A stretch of DNA of 64,000 bases from Thalassolituus sp. UBA674 (GTDB lineage: Bacteria; Pseudomonadota; Gammaproteobacteria; Pseudomonadales; Oceanobacteraceae): positions 1 to 64,000 of the forward strand of contig DBNK01000022.1 in assembly GCA_002298335.1 (NCBI GenBank), read 5' to 3'. A program made the translations under genes and the position numbers. Position 1 is the first letter of the stretch. Each line of letters begins with the position of its first letter. The notes under the pieces were generated by a model. It had not been told where the DNA came from. It did no database searches and saw nothing but the letters and a program-made list of their open reading frames with translations. Positions 36,331 to 46,275 of the stretch are shown here, one piece after another.

Positions 36331-37512
36331 CTACGGCATCTGCCCCAACCACTGAATCAGCGTCTCCCGCTCCCCCTCCGACATCCCCGTCATATTCCCC
36401 AACGGCATATAATTCGTCTGCAACGCCGGTATCATCCGCGCTTTCTGCGCCGCTACCTGCGCCTTTGTTTCCATGACCAACCCCGCCGGAGGCGCGACAA
36501 AACCAGCCTGAGTTGGCTCAGCGGTATGGCAGCTCTGACAATGCGTGGCCACCAGCATCATGCCCTGCTCATCAGGAATAACAGGAGCTGATGCATCCAC
36601 TGCTACCGGTTTCGGTGTCAGCCAGAATACGACGGCGATCATGCCGATAAATCCGGCAACGAGTATCCAGGGCTGGTGATTATCCTGATGTTTTAAATTG
36701 AAATAGTGGCGTACAAATGCCATCAGTCCACCGATCACGGCCAGCACCAGCCAGGCATGTTCATGGCCGTAGGTCATTGGGTAATGGTTGCTGAGCATGA
36801 TAAAAATCAGCGGCAGCGTCAGGTAGTTGTTGTGCGTGGAGCGCGCTTTGGCAAATTCAGCATGCAGCGGGTTGGGCTGCTCTCCGGCGGTGACGGCGCG
36901 CACCAGCTCGCGTTGTGCTGGCATAATCCCCAGCATCACATTGCCCGCCATAATGGTGCCGATCAGGGCTCCGACATGCAGATAGGCCGCGCGGTCACTG
37001 AACAGTTCACCAAAGCCCCAGGCAGAAAACGCCAGCAGTACAAACAGAACGGCGCCAAACACTTTTGGTTGATAACGCAGTGGGCTGCGCACCAGTGCTT
37101 CGTACACCACCATACCACCGAGCAGACAGGCCAGACTCAGACCTATGGCCTGTATTTGTGAAAGCGATATCTTCTGCGAGTCTATTAAATACTGCTCTGC
37201 ACCCCAGTAATAAATCACACTCAATAAAGCGAAACCGGTCAGCCAGGTGGTGTAGGCTTCCCATTTAAACCAGTGCAGAGTTTTTGGCATTTCTTCGGGG
37301 CCCAGCTGATATTTAGCAACCTCGTAAAAACCACCACCATGGATCGACCAGAGGTCTCCTTTAATGCCTTTTTTCTTTTTCCATTCTGGTGGTTCGCGCA
37401 GACTTAAATCGAGCCAGACGAAATAGAACGATGCGCCGATCCAGGCAACACCCGCAATCACGTGAAACCAGCGGAAAAATAAATTCAGTACATCAGCAAG
37501 ATAGGCAGCCAT
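36331..37512 (-). CDS. puuD: PuuD, membrane urate oxidase with cytochrome c domain
   Basis: This 393-residue protein combines an N-terminal integral membrane domain of about eight helices (residues 8-300) with a C-terminal cytochrome c domain carrying CQSCH at 325-329. This matches PuuD, the urate hydroxylase that oxidises urate to 5-hydroxyisourate and passes electrons to the respiratory chain instead of making hydrogen peroxide. It is the last gene of the minus-strand purine operon, its start sharing a base with the guaD stop. No other uricase gene is seen. Confidence 0.95.
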   Translation of the reverse strand: MAAYLADVLNLFFRWFHVIAGVAWIGASFYFVWLDLSLREPPEWKKKKGIKGDLWSIHGGGFYEVAKYQLGPEEMPKTLHWFKWEAYTTWLTGFALLSVIYYWGAEQYLIDSQKISLSQIQAIGLSLACLLGGMVVYEALVRSPLRYQPKVFGAVLFVLLAFSAWGFGELFSDRAAYLHVGALIGTIMAGNVMLGIMPAQRELVRAVTAGEQPNPLHAEFAKARSTHNNYLTLPLIFIMLSNHYPMTYGHEHAWLVLAVIGGLMAFVRHYFNLKHQDNHQPWILVAGFIGMIAVVFWLTPKPVAVDASAPVIPDEQGMMLVATHCQSCHTAEPTQAGFVAPPAGLVMETKAQVAAQKARMIPALQTNYMPLGNMTGMSEGERETLIQWLGQMP

Positions 37513-38807
37513 CAGGGTTTAGCCTCATTATCAGTCATGGCATTCCACAGGCAGTTACCCATGACATAGGTTGCTGCTACAGCACGGTCGTCGCCCATGA
37601 TCATCAGGCAGAACAGCAACTCTTCAAGACTGGTGCACTTACCACTGCGGCGTTCCATTAAAGGCGTGCCCGCCGGGTTCAGTACAATAAAGTCGGCCTC
37701 TTTACCTGGCGTGAAATTGCCGATGCGGTCATCCAGCAACAGGGATTCGGCATTGCCCAGTGTCACGCGGTAAAAAGCCTCAAGCGGAGACAGGCTGGTG
37801 CCGTTCAGCTGGCAGATTTTGTAGGCTTCGTTCAGAGTCTGCAGCATCGACAGGCTGGTGCCGCCACCCACATCAGAGGCGATACTCACACTGACTGGCG
37901 ATGGCTGATGATGTAAACGGAAAAGGCCGCTGCCGAGAAACAGGTTAGAGGTCGGGCAGAAGGCGATACGGCTGCCCGTGTCACTCATGATCTTCAGGTC
38001 TTGGTCATCCAGATGCACACAGTGGCCGAAGGTACTGCGCGGGCCGAGCAGGCCGTAATGTGCATACACATCCAGATACCCCTTGCGCTCCGGGAACAGC
38101 TCTTCCACAAAAGCAATTTCGGCTTTGTTCTCAGCCAGATGCGTCTGCAGATACACATCCGGGTTGTCTTTCAGTAACTGTCCGGCAGCAGTGAGCTGTT
38201 CCGGCGTTGAGGTAATGGCAAAACGTGGCGTGACGACATACAGCTGCCGGCCTTTTTTATGCCAGCGGTCGATGAGAGCCTGAGAGTCCGTCTGGGATGA
38301 CTCCGCGGTATCGCACAGGTACTCAGGCGCGTTACGGTCCATCATCACTTTTCCACAGAGCATACGGGTATTCAGCGCGCTGCTCTGTTCAAAAAAAGCA
38401 TCCACCGATTGTGGGTGAACCGTGCCATACACCATGGCGGTGGTGGTGCCATTTTTCAGTAATTCATTCAGAAAAAACTGCGCGGTACTGCGCCCTGTTT
38501 CGGGGTCTTTAAAGGCATTTTCCGCAGGGAAGGTGTAATTATTCAGCCAGTCGAGCAGCTGTTCACCATAACTGGCAATCACATCCAGCTGGGGGTAATG
38601 CACATGGCTGTCGATCATACCCGGCATGATCAGACGTTCGCCGTGATCGGTAATGTCAGCCTGCGGGTATCGCGCCAGCAGGGATTCTTTATCGCCACAG
38701 GTGACAACCTTTCCATCCTCAGTCACCAGGGCACCGGATGGAAAATATTCATGCGTTACTGCTGATAAAAAATGCAGAATCTGACCCGTGTGAATCTTAA
38801 TGCTCAT
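37512..38807 (-). CDS. guaD: Guanine deaminase
   Basis: This 431-residue amidohydrolase converts guanine to xanthine and ammonia. Zinc-site motifs are MPGMIDSHVHYPQLD, QTHLAEN, FGHCVHLDD and ASDVGGGTSLSML, all diagnostic for GuaD. It lies between allA and puuD in the operon. It feeds the xanthine dehydrogenase encoded upstream in the same transcript. Confidence 0.96.
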   Translation of the reverse strand: MSIKIHTGQILHFLSAVTHEYFPSGALVTEDGKVVTCGDKESLLARYPQADITDHGERLIMPGMIDSHVHYPQLDVIASYGEQLLDWLNNYTFPAENAFKDPETGRSTAQFFLNELLKNGTTTAMVYGTVHPQSVDAFFEQSSALNTRMLCGKVMMDRNAPEYLCDTAESSQTDSQALIDRWHKKGRQLYVVTPRFAITSTPEQLTAAGQLLKDNPDVYLQTHLAENKAEIAFVEELFPERKGYLDVYAHYGLLGPRSTFGHCVHLDDQDLKIMSDTGSRIAFCPTSNLFLGSGLFRLHHQPSPVSVSIASDVGGGTSLSMLQTLNEAYKICQLNGTSLSPLEAFYRVTLGNAESLLLDDRIGNFTPGKEADFIVLNPAGTPLMERRSGKCTSLEELLFCLMIMGDDRAVAATYVMGNCLWNAMTDNEAKP

Positions 38808-38832
38808 TGAATAAAGCTCTTACAAAAAACGC

Positions 38833-39405
38833 TCACGCTTCCGGTCCCATGCTATCGGTTGGCAGTGTAATGGAGATGTCCCAGTCATCCGGGAAGAAAA
38901 ATTCATCGCAGTTGTGGCCTTTGCCACTGCGGTCTACCACCCAGAAATCGCGTTCCTCGCCTGCTGGGTTCAGCGACAGCAACGGGTAGTGCCAGCAACC
39001 GGCGCGGTAATTAACGCCCTCACCGGCCACCAGAAACAGTGCCAGAGAATTCATGTCCGGTTGATCGTCTCCGGTTGCCACCAACACCAGATACGGTGAT
39101 GGATCAGCGGGAAGAAAAGCCTGGCTGCCAAGCGGATGGCGCTCCAGCATCTCTATCTTCATCGGTAATGTACGGGCCTGAGCGCGGAACAGACTGATGA
39201 TGGCTTTGCCGGACAGCTCTTCCGGACCGGTCTCCGTCACGACCTGACGGTGATACCGCTTCGTCGTGCCGCCATTAATCATCAGCAACTCACCACGGGC
39301 ACCAACCAGTTCGCCATAGGGTGCAAAGGCTTCCGCAGTAATGGGTTGAGGTACCAGTACGCGCTGCACGTCAGGAGCCACGATACGTGGAATAGCTGTT
39401 AGCAC
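38833..39405 (-). CDS. allA: Ureidoglycolate lyase
   Basis: AllA splits ureidoglycolate to glyoxylate and urea, the last step of this pathway. The family features are VPQPITAEAFAPYGELV, LERHPLGSQAF and the His-rich GVNYRAGCWHYPLL. The start is uncertain: the GTG at 39405 overlaps the uraH end by 35 bp. A GTG at 39369 just beyond the uraH stop would give a length closer to E. coli AllA. No clear ribosome site decides between them. Confidence 0.92.
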   Translation of the reverse strand: MLTAIPRIVAPDVQRVLVPQPITAEAFAPYGELVGARGELLMINGGTTKRYHRQVVTETGPEELSGKAIISLFRAQARTLPMKIEMLERHPLGSQAFLPADPSPYLVLVATGDDQPDMNSLALFLVAGEGVNYRAGCWHYPLLSLNPAGEERDFWVVDRSGKGHNCDEFFFPDDWDISITLPTDSMGPEA

Positions 39406-39715
39406 TGATCAGCAGAGGAATGTGGTAATGCTGCTCTGGATCACTCACGGTGAAGTAAATCACCACCTGCGGGTACAGACATTCCAGACCCAGGTCGGAG
39501 AAATAATCGCCGGTCGCGAACGCAATCCGGTACTCTCCGACTTCTCTGGGCTCATCACCCATCCAGTCGGTAATGCGACCATCGTCATTGGTGTAGCCTT
39601 CAGCTATCACTTCCCAGCCGGGCCCATCCAGGCGGCTGAGCGAGGCAGCCACGCCGGAAGCGGGCTTACCCAGATGCGTATCCAGTACGTGGGTCGTAAT
39701 GGCGCTTTTACTCAT
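39371..39715 (-). CDS. uraH: 5-Hydroxyisourate hydrolase (transthyretin-like)
   Basis: This 114-residue protein hydrolyses 5-hydroxyisourate, the product of PuuD, to OHCU. It shows the TTHVLDTHLGKPA start, the central Arg region and the signature C-terminus YRGS. It lies between uraD and allA, all reading the same way. Confidence 0.95.
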   Translation of the reverse strand: MSKSAITTHVLDTHLGKPASGVAASLSRLDGPGWEVIAEGYTNDDGRITDWMGDEPREVGEYRIAFATGDYFSDLGLECLYPQVVIYFTVSDPEQHYHIPLLISANSYSTYRGS

Positions 39716-39750
39716 AACATATTCCCGATCTGTTCTTTGCTCTGTTTTTT

Positions 39751-40278
39751 TCAGGCCTGACCCAGCATTTTTTTCAGTCTGAGTGCAGTAATTTTCTGCT
39801 GATTATCCGCCGCGTTCTGAATTTCTTTATCTCGCGGATTAGGCAGGCGTTCTTTCAGAATATCCAGCATTTCGGCGGCGGATTTTCCGGTCGCAAAAAC
39901 AATAAAAATAAATCCAAATTTTTCTTCGTACTCGGAATTTAACCGGGCCAGTTCCTGAATCACCTCATCGGTGGCAGACGACGCACCTGACTGTTCATTT
40001 GAGGCCAGGGCGTGAGTATCGGCGTATTTTTTTCTCAGGGAACTGACATCACCGATTTTCGGATGACCAAGAAAGGCTTCCAGATAGTCGTCTTCTCCCA
40101 ACCCCTGCCAGACCGTTTCAGCCTCACGCTGAAGCACATTTTCATCCAGAAACGGGCGGCGCTTGACCATGCCGGAAACCCATCCTTCCGATGAGCAGCA
40201 ACGGCGGAAATATACCGCCGCATCCTGCGCCGGAAGTGCGTTCAGATCATCCAGTGTTAATGTCAGGGGCTCAACCAT
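39751..40278 (-). CDS. uraD: OHCU decarboxylase
   Basis: This 175-residue enzyme decarboxylates 2-oxo-4-hydroxy-4-carboxy-5-ureidoimidazoline to S-allantoin. Family motifs are GHPKIGD, EYEEKFGFIFIVFATGKS and LPNPRDKEIQNA. The ATG at 40278 overlaps the allantoicase stop by eight bases, indicating coupling. A longer upstream frame runs inside alc and is unlikely. Confidence 0.95.
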   Translation of the reverse strand: MVEPLTLTLDDLNALPAQDAAVYFRRCCSSEGWVSGMVKRRPFLDENVLQREAETVWQGLGEDDYLEAFLGHPKIGDVSSLRKKYADTHALASNEQSGASSATDEVIQELARLNSEYEEKFGFIFIVFATGKSAAEMLDILKERLPNPRDKEIQNAADNQQKITALRLKKMLGQA

Positions 40279-41293
40279 GCGAACTGTCCACCACTGACGC
40301 ATCACCTCCGACGGGAAAGCCATACACCCGCAAGCGGCTGATGCCACCATCCGGATACATGGCCAGTTTAACGTGGGTATAAAACTGCCCGGCGTTCTGC
40401 ACTTCTTTGCGGTAATAATGTTCGTTATCCGCGGTTAAAAACTGATGATCAATAATTTCTTCCCAGCGCTCGTCATTTTCGGTCACATCATCTGTGGCGG
40501 AATTCAGTGCCAACAAACGGAAGCTCTTCGGATAATTACCTTTAAAATGCGCGGTATCCACCAGCACTTTATGGATAGTTCCGGAAGTCGCAAGGCGGAT
40601 AATAATCCAGTCGCATTCACGACCGCCGCGGCGGCGTTTGGTCTCCCAGCCATCACCCATGTCTTTGCCACGGCCCGGCATCAGCAGATTGGTCATGGAG
40701 CTGAAAAACATATCACTGCATTCCAGCGGACGGGCACCATTAACGATGGCAGCCAGATCAACCGGTTCTCCGGGTAACAGCCAGTCACGGTTCAGGCGGG
40801 CCTGACCGTATACGCGCAGACGTGCGACTCCACCGTCGGGAAAAATATTCAGGCGCAGATGGGTCCAGTTGCGGCTATCCGGACAGTCCATGTAATTATC
40901 GCGGTCGGGTTTGACGTCCTGCTGCTCAATGATGGTAGTCCATTGTGTTTCAGCATCCGGCATACCGGCGATGCTGCAGCCTTCGATGCTGATCTGTTGC
41001 GGCGCATTCCCCGCGAAAAAACGGGTGCAGACATTAAAGCCACGGATCACGCCCGGTGCACCTAAGCGCAGCACCGCCCAGTCATACCCGGGTTCGCGTT
41101 TGCGGCGGCTTTCCCAGCCGTCCATCCACTTGCCACGCTCGGTGTATTTACCGGCAATAAAAACCGGTTTTTCCGGTTTGATCAGGTTTTCCATTTCGGC
41201 AAAAAAGTCGTCACTGCAGTCGAGTACCTGACCGCCCAGAGCGCGCCCTGCCAGATCGGGCCATTGTGAATAAGGATGTTGTTCGTGATGCAT
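40271..41293 (-). CDS. alc: Allantoicase
   Basis: Allantoicase splits allantoate to ureidoglycolate and urea. The 340-residue protein contains the two repeated jelly-roll domains of the family, each with a matching DGWE(S/T)(R/K)R motif (about residues 58-64 and 218-224) and a FPDGG/YPDGGxxRLRVYG end. It lies between xdhC and uraD with almost no spacing. The urea it releases would need a urease, which is not in the window. Confidence 0.95.
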   Translation of the reverse strand: MHHEQHPYSQWPDLAGRALGGQVLDCSDDFFAEMENLIKPEKPVFIAGKYTERGKWMDGWESRRKREPGYDWAVLRLGAPGVIRGFNVCTRFFAGNAPQQISIEGCSIAGMPDAETQWTTIIEQQDVKPDRDNYMDCPDSRNWTHLRLNIFPDGGVARLRVYGQARLNRDWLLPGEPVDLAAIVNGARPLECSDMFFSSMTNLLMPGRGKDMGDGWETKRRRGGRECDWIIIRLATSGTIHKVLVDTAHFKGNYPKSFRLLALNSATDDVTENDERWEEIIDHQFLTADNEHYYRKEVQNAGQFYTHVKLAMYPDGGISRLRVYGFPVGGDASVVDSSHG

Positions 41294-41295
41294 GG

Positions 41296-42159
41296 TTATT
41301 CCTGAGATGTAATAACTGGCTCTGTGTTGAGATGCTGACGCATCTCCCGCCAGTCAATGCCTGAACGCTGCAGTGAAGGTTGTGTGCTATTCAGAGACAG
41401 AAGCTGAGCAGAGATGCTTACTGCAACTTCCATCGGTAATTTACCGCCCACATCCGCATGCCCGACAGGCATGTGGATCAGACCGGTCTCCTGTTCAGTA
41501 AAACCGTCATGATGAAGACGACGGAAGAAACGTTGCTGTTTATTGGCAGAGCCGATACAACCGATCCAGCTCAGATCTGCCCGCTTCAACGCAGCGCTGA
41601 GCAGCTCATAATCCAGCTGATGGTTGTGTGTGAGAATCAGTATCTGAGCACCGGCTGGCAGTGCCTTTAATTCTTTTACCGCATCCGCGCCAAAACAACG
41701 CTGAATATTACCGGCTTCTGGCAATGCCTGAGCCACGATGTCATCACGGTTATCAATCCAGCGCACCGGAATGGGCAGCTGACTGAGGATGGTCATCAGA
41801 GCACAAGCGACGTGTCCGGCTCCGAACACCGCCAGCAACGGACGTGACGGGCAGAAGACTTCCAGCAGGATACTGACGCTGCCACCACAGCATTGCCCGG
41901 CTGCCGCTGCGAGCGGAATTTTCTCCAGTATCTGATCCGGCTTTCCGGTCAGTAAATGCTCGCGGGCTTTTTTAGTGAGCATGAATTCCAGCTCACCGCC
42001 GCCCAGGGTGTCGAAGGTGTGCTCAGCCGTGACAATCATCTTGCTGCCGGGCTCACGCGGTACCGAGCCTTCACGGCCGATGACGGTGGCAATCACATAG
42101 GGAATGCTCTGCGCTTCACACCGGGTAATGGCTTCTGGCCAGCGGATAAACGGGTTCAT
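41296..42159 (-). CDS. xdhC: XdhC, molybdenum cofactor insertion chaperone
   Basis: This 287-residue protein binds molybdenum cofactor, promotes its sulfuration and delivers it to xanthine dehydrogenase. The N-terminal part has TVIGREGSVPREPGSKM and AGQCCGG. The C-terminal Rossmann-like domain begins LAVFGAGHVACAL and carries WIGCIGSANK. It overlaps the xdhB stop by four bases, consistent with translational coupling. Confidence 0.95.
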   Translation of the reverse strand: MNPFIRWPEAITRCEAQSIPYVIATVIGREGSVPREPGSKMIVTAEHTFDTLGGGELEFMLTKKAREHLLTGKPDQILEKIPLAAAAGQCCGGSVSILLEVFCPSRPLLAVFGAGHVACALMTILSQLPIPVRWIDNRDDIVAQALPEAGNIQRCFGADAVKELKALPAGAQILILTHNHQLDYELLSAALKRADLSWIGCIGSANKQQRFFRRLHHDGFTEQETGLIHMPVGHADVGGKLPMEVAVSISAQLLSLNSTQPSLQRSGIDWREMRQHLNTEPVITSQE

Positions 42160-44546
42160 TCATTTCCCTCTCTACTCGGGGCTTTGTTCTGAGCTTCCTG
42201 CCAGACCTGTGCAGCCATAACAGCATTCAGCACCCGCTCGGGTGTCGCCGGCGTATCCAACGGCGGATTAAAACGATAACCCGCGATGCTGGCAGCGGCA
42301 TCCCTCAACGCACACCAGACTGAAATACCGTGCATCAATGGCGGTTCACCCACGGCTTTAGAATTGTAGATGGTGGCTTCAGCGTTGGGGCGGCCAAACA
42401 ACTCAACGTTCAGTTCCGGCACATCGACAGAAGTCGGGATTTTGTAGGTGGCGGCACTGGCCGAGGCGAGTGCGCCTTTGTCGTTCCAGACCAGCTCTTC
42501 CGTCGTCAGCCAGCCCATGCCCTGCACAAAACCACCTTCGATCTGGCCGATATCAATGGCGGGACTCAGCGAGTCACCGACGTCGTGGAGGATGTCGGTT
42601 TTAACAACCTTGTATTCGCCGGTCAGTGTGTCCACCAGCACTTCGGAACAGGAAGCACCCAGCGCGTAATAATAGAAAGGCCGCCCTGTGGAGGTGTTAC
42701 GGTCATACCAGATCTTAGGTGTACGGTAATAACCGGTGGCTGACAGGGAAATGCGCTGTTCGTAAGCGAACTGGGCGTATTCGGCAAAGGTGAACCATTT
42801 TTCGGTATCGCCGCTGCCGACAATGACGTGATTATTTTCAAAACGTACGTCGTCAGCGCTTACACCAAACTGCTCAACCGCCAGCTCGGTCATGCGTTGC
42901 TTCAGTGTCTGTGCTGCGGCCTGTGCTGCTTTACCGTTGAGGTCAGAGCCGGATGATGCGGCAGTGGGTGAAGTATTGGGCACTTTATCCGTCGCCGTGG
43001 CAGAAACCTGCACATACTCCAGATCAATGCCGAATTCGTTGGCGACCACCTGCGCGACCTTGGTAAACAGCCCCTGTCCCATCTCAGTTCCACCGTGGTT
43101 CAGATAGACGCTGCCATCGGTATAAATATGGATCAGCGCACCGGCCTGATTCAGATGCTGCACGGTAAAGGAAATACCGAAGCGCACCGGCGTCAGTGCC
43201 AGACCTTTTTTCTGCCATGGGTTCTGCGCATTGAATGCTTTTATGGCTTCGCGCCGTTCACGGTAGTGACACGAGGTTTCCAGCTGCTGCATCAGCTCAG
43301 CGAGGGGGAAATCTTCCATCACCTGACCGTAATGGGTCTGCTGACCTTCCTGATAGAGGTTGCGGTAACGCACATCGAGAGGATCAGCACCAATGGCACG
43401 GGCCACATCATCGAGAATGGCTTCACCGGCGATCATGCCCTGCGGACCACCAAAACCGCGGAAGGCGGTGTTGGATACGGTATTGATAAAGCAACGCTGA
43501 CCCAGCACCCGCATCGCCGGGTAGTGGTAGGCGTTGTCGATGTGGAACATAGCGCGGTCGACGATGGCATCCGACAGATCCGGTGAGCAACCGCAGAAAC
43601 CAGCGAGATGCACATCGGCACCGAGCAGGCGGCCTTCGTCATCAAATCCCACCGTCCAGCGGTTGAGAAAGTCATGACGCTTGCCGGTAAGCACCATGTC
43701 ATCCTGACGGTCGAGACGCAGTTTCACCGGGCGCTTATTGCGCACCGCCAGCACCGCCGCCAGACAGGCCCAGGGCGCCGCCTGAGTCTCTTTACCACCA
43801 AAGGCTCCGCCCATACGCCGTACCTGCACGGTGACTTTGTGCATGGCAATGCCCAATACTTCGGCCACCAGCTTCTGTACCTCAGACGGATGCTGTGACG
43901 AGGTGAAAATGTTCACACCCCCATCGTCAGCAGGCACGGCCAGGCTGACCTGCCCTTCCAGATAAAAATGCTCCTGACCCTTAACGTACAGCTCGCTGGT
44001 CAGTGTATTCGGCGCCGCAGCCAGCGCCGCGTCGGTATCGCCTTTGTTCATGGTGTGATCGGGACGCACCCGCGCACCGGCGGCGAGCGACTGCTCCAGC
44101 GTGACAATGGCATCGCTGGCTTCATCTACGTCCATCTCCGCAGCCAGAGCTGCGGTTTTGGCCTGACGGAAGCTGTCGGCGGCAACCACAAACAGCGCCT
44201 GACCATGGAACATCAGCTCTGGCCCGGCGAGAATCGGGTCGCCCTTGAACACCGGGCCGATATCACGCTCAGCGGGTATATCGTCGATGGTGATGACATC
44301 CACCACACCCGGGCTGGCTTTCACCGCACTCAGGTCGAGTGATTTAAGGGTGCCTTTGGCTACCGGGCTTTTGCCAACCACCGCGTGCAGGGTACGGGCG
44401 GGTTCCGGTATGTCATCGACGTACAGCGCCGTGCCGGTTACGTGCATATCGGCGCTGTCGTGGGTCACGGACTTGCCGCGGCCACCTTTGGAAGGGCGCT
44501 TACGATAGGCGTCGTCGCTTTTCGGAAAAGCGGAATAATGGCTCAT
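42156..44546 (-). CDS. xdhB: Xanthine dehydrogenase, molybdopterin subunit
   Basis: This 796-residue large subunit oxidises hypoxanthine to xanthine and xanthine to urate at its Mo site. Motifs include GQEHFYLEGQ, FGGKETQ, NTAFRGFGGPQG and a C-terminal GEPPLMHGISVW. It overlaps xdhA and xdhC by four bases each. Length fits the two-subunit bacterial enzyme in which FAD and Fe-S domains reside on XdhA. Confidence 0.96.
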   Translation of the reverse strand: MSHYSAFPKSDDAYRKRPSKGGRGKSVTHDSADMHVTGTALYVDDIPEPARTLHAVVGKSPVAKGTLKSLDLSAVKASPGVVDVITIDDIPAERDIGPVFKGDPILAGPELMFHGQALFVVAADSFRQAKTAALAAEMDVDEASDAIVTLEQSLAAGARVRPDHTMNKGDTDAALAAAPNTLTSELYVKGQEHFYLEGQVSLAVPADDGGVNIFTSSQHPSEVQKLVAEVLGIAMHKVTVQVRRMGGAFGGKETQAAPWACLAAVLAVRNKRPVKLRLDRQDDMVLTGKRHDFLNRWTVGFDDEGRLLGADVHLAGFCGCSPDLSDAIVDRAMFHIDNAYHYPAMRVLGQRCFINTVSNTAFRGFGGPQGMIAGEAILDDVARAIGADPLDVRYRNLYQEGQQTHYGQVMEDFPLAELMQQLETSCHYRERREAIKAFNAQNPWQKKGLALTPVRFGISFTVQHLNQAGALIHIYTDGSVYLNHGGTEMGQGLFTKVAQVVANEFGIDLEYVQVSATATDKVPNTSPTAASSGSDLNGKAAQAAAQTLKQRMTELAVEQFGVSADDVRFENNHVIVGSGDTEKWFTFAEYAQFAYEQRISLSATGYYRTPKIWYDRNTSTGRPFYYYALGASCSEVLVDTLTGEYKVVKTDILHDVGDSLSPAIDIGQIEGGFVQGMGWLTTEELVWNDKGALASASAATYKIPTSVDVPELNVELFGRPNAEATIYNSKAVGEPPLMHGISVWCALRDAAASIAGYRFNPPLDTPATPERVLNAVMAAQVWQEAQNKAPSREGNE

Positions 44547-45997
44547 GCGACGTCCTCCGCTTTGTCTGACGCCTGATACTCAATCACCAGCTTCTGCAGC
44601 AGATTGCCGGCGACCTGCAACCGGTACTCTGCAGTGGCACGCACATCTGACATAGGCTTGAAGTCTTTGCTGATGGCGCTGGCGGCGTTACGGGCACTGT
44701 CGAGTGTCAGCGGCTGATGCCGCAGGGCGTTTTCAGTGTGTAAGGCCCGCTTGGGAATCGCCGCCATGCCACCGCAGGCGATGCGGATGTCGTTGATTGT
44801 GGTGCCATCGGTTTTCAGCCAGATGGCCATCATCAGCGCGGAGATGTCATCGTCGCTGCGTTTGCTGATCTTCCAGCAGAACAGGCGCTCATCGGCGGCC
44901 AGTTTCTTCACTTTTACCGCGGCGATGTACTCGCCTTGTTTCAGTGCTGTCTGTTTGTAGTTAATAAAGAAGTCCTGCAGGGGCAGTTCCCGCGGACCGT
45001 CCACGCCATCCAGTAGCAGCGTGGTACTGAGGGATAAAAAAACGGGTGGCATATCACCAATAGGTGAAGCGTTGGCAATGTTGCCACCCAAAGTGCCCAG
45101 GTTACGGATCTGCCGTGAAGCGATCCGGTGGACTAACCGGGCGATTGAAGGAAAGGGGTTGGCCAGCCCATGCTCCAGGCTGGTGTAGGAGGTCATAGCA
45201 CCGATGACGATGTCTTCCTCCTGCTCAGAAATGCCCTGCAGCTCCGCTATGCGTTCAAGCTGAATAATGGTGTCAGGCGCTTTAAAGCGTTGGGTCAGTT
45301 CCAGCCCAAGATCGGTGCCACCGGCCCAGAGCCAGGCATCCGGGTATGCCGCCAGCAGATGATGCAATTCACTGCAGCTCTGCGGCTGAAACAGGCGTCG
45401 TCCGCCCTGCTCCAGAATAGATTCTGCGCCGGAGGGTTGCCATTCCTGCACCCCCTCTGTTGCCTCAAGCGCGGCTGCCAGGTTCTGCTGTGGATAGCTG
45501 TCCAGAGCCTTTGCTGCCCGGAGGATCGGGGTATAACCGGTACAACGGCACAGATTGCCTGACAGGGCCTGGTGAATATCTTCATCCGTCAACGCAGAAA
45601 GGCTGCCACCCTGCTGCAGCGTCTGCTGATACAGGGCCGCCAGCGACATCACCACACCCGGCGTACAGAAACCGCACTGCGCGCCATGAAAGTCGACCAT
45701 CGCCTGTTGCACCGGATGCAGCTCATTCAGTCCCGGAACGCCCAAAGAAGAAGCAGTAAACAGATAGCGGTTATGAAGATGCCCCAATAAGGCGATACAG
45801 GAGTTGATGGTATAGAAGGTCAGCCCCTTTTCTGAGGCTTCAGCGACCATCAGAGTGCAGGCTCCGCAGTCACCGGCAGCGCAGCCTTCCTTGACTGAAT
45901 TCTGCATCATTTCAGTGCGAAGGAAACTAAGAATGGTGCAGGATGGGTCAGCATCAGTCACTGTTACCCACTCTGAATTAAGAAAAAAACGTATCAC
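44543..45997 (-). CDS. xdhA: Xanthine dehydrogenase, Fe-S/FAD subunit
   Basis: This 484-residue subunit carries two [2Fe-2S] clusters and FAD. The ferredoxin-like motif is EGCAAGDCGACT (about residues 38-49), the second cluster domain has CGFCTPG and LCRCTGY, and the FAD domain has LGTLGGNIANASPIGD. I start it at the GTG at 45997 because AGGA lies 6 bp before it and the protein then begins where the family does; the frame is open for another 74 unlike residues. It heads the nine-gene purine operon. Confidence 0.95.
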   Translation of the reverse strand: MIRFFLNSEWVTVTDADPSCTILSFLRTEMMQNSVKEGCAAGDCGACTLMVAEASEKGLTFYTINSCIALLGHLHNRYLFTASSLGVPGLNELHPVQQAMVDFHGAQCGFCTPGVVMSLAALYQQTLQQGGSLSALTDEDIHQALSGNLCRCTGYTPILRAAKALDSYPQQNLAAALEATEGVQEWQPSGAESILEQGGRRLFQPQSCSELHHLLAAYPDAWLWAGGTDLGLELTQRFKAPDTIIQLERIAELQGISEQEEDIVIGAMTSYTSLEHGLANPFPSIARLVHRIASRQIRNLGTLGGNIANASPIGDMPPVFLSLSTTLLLDGVDGPRELPLQDFFINYKQTALKQGEYIAAVKVKKLAADERLFCWKISKRSDDDISALMMAIWLKTDGTTINDIRIACGGMAAIPKRALHTENALRHQPLTLDSARNAASAISKDFKPMSDVRATAEYRLQVAGNLLQKLVIEYQASDKAEDVA

Positions 45998-46099
45998 GGA
46001 GCATCCTGTCAGCTGTTTTCCGGCTAGCACTGAGCCTGTTCCGCTGCGGTTTATGGCGGACAGACACTGATATTCCGCTACACAAGCCGGAACAGACTG

Positions 46100-46129
46100 A
46101 TAAAAGCAAAATCCTGACCACTTAGTCAA
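46100..46129 (-). promoter_or_regulatory. xdhA promoter overlapping a RutR-like operator
   Basis: On the plus strand, CTGACCA-CT-TAGTCAA (46114-46129) matches 11 of 14 defined bases of the RutR consensus. On the minus strand TTGACT within it forms a -35 box, with TTTTAT (46105-46100) 18 bp on as a -10 box. A bound repressor would block the operon promoter. A further half-site, TGGTCAA, lies at 46144-46150. Confidence 0.6.
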
Positions 46130-46191
46130 GAATAATACCAAAGTGGTCAATCCCACCACGCCTGAGCTGCTGGCAAGTCTATTGCTAATTC

Positions 46192-46207
46192 CTGTCCGGG
46201 TGGTCAG
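46192..46207. promoter_or_regulatory. Weaker RutR-like site before the adenosine deaminase gene
   Basis: CTGTCCG-GG-TGGTCAG has a good right half and a poor left half. It lies 68 bp before the adenosine deaminase start and may serve the plus-strand direction of this divergent region. Confidence 0.4.
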
Positions 46208-46275
46208 GTTTGCTGCCATCCTGAGCCAGAACCGGCTACTGAACCAGGCGCCGGAACAGTACAGACAGGATTCCT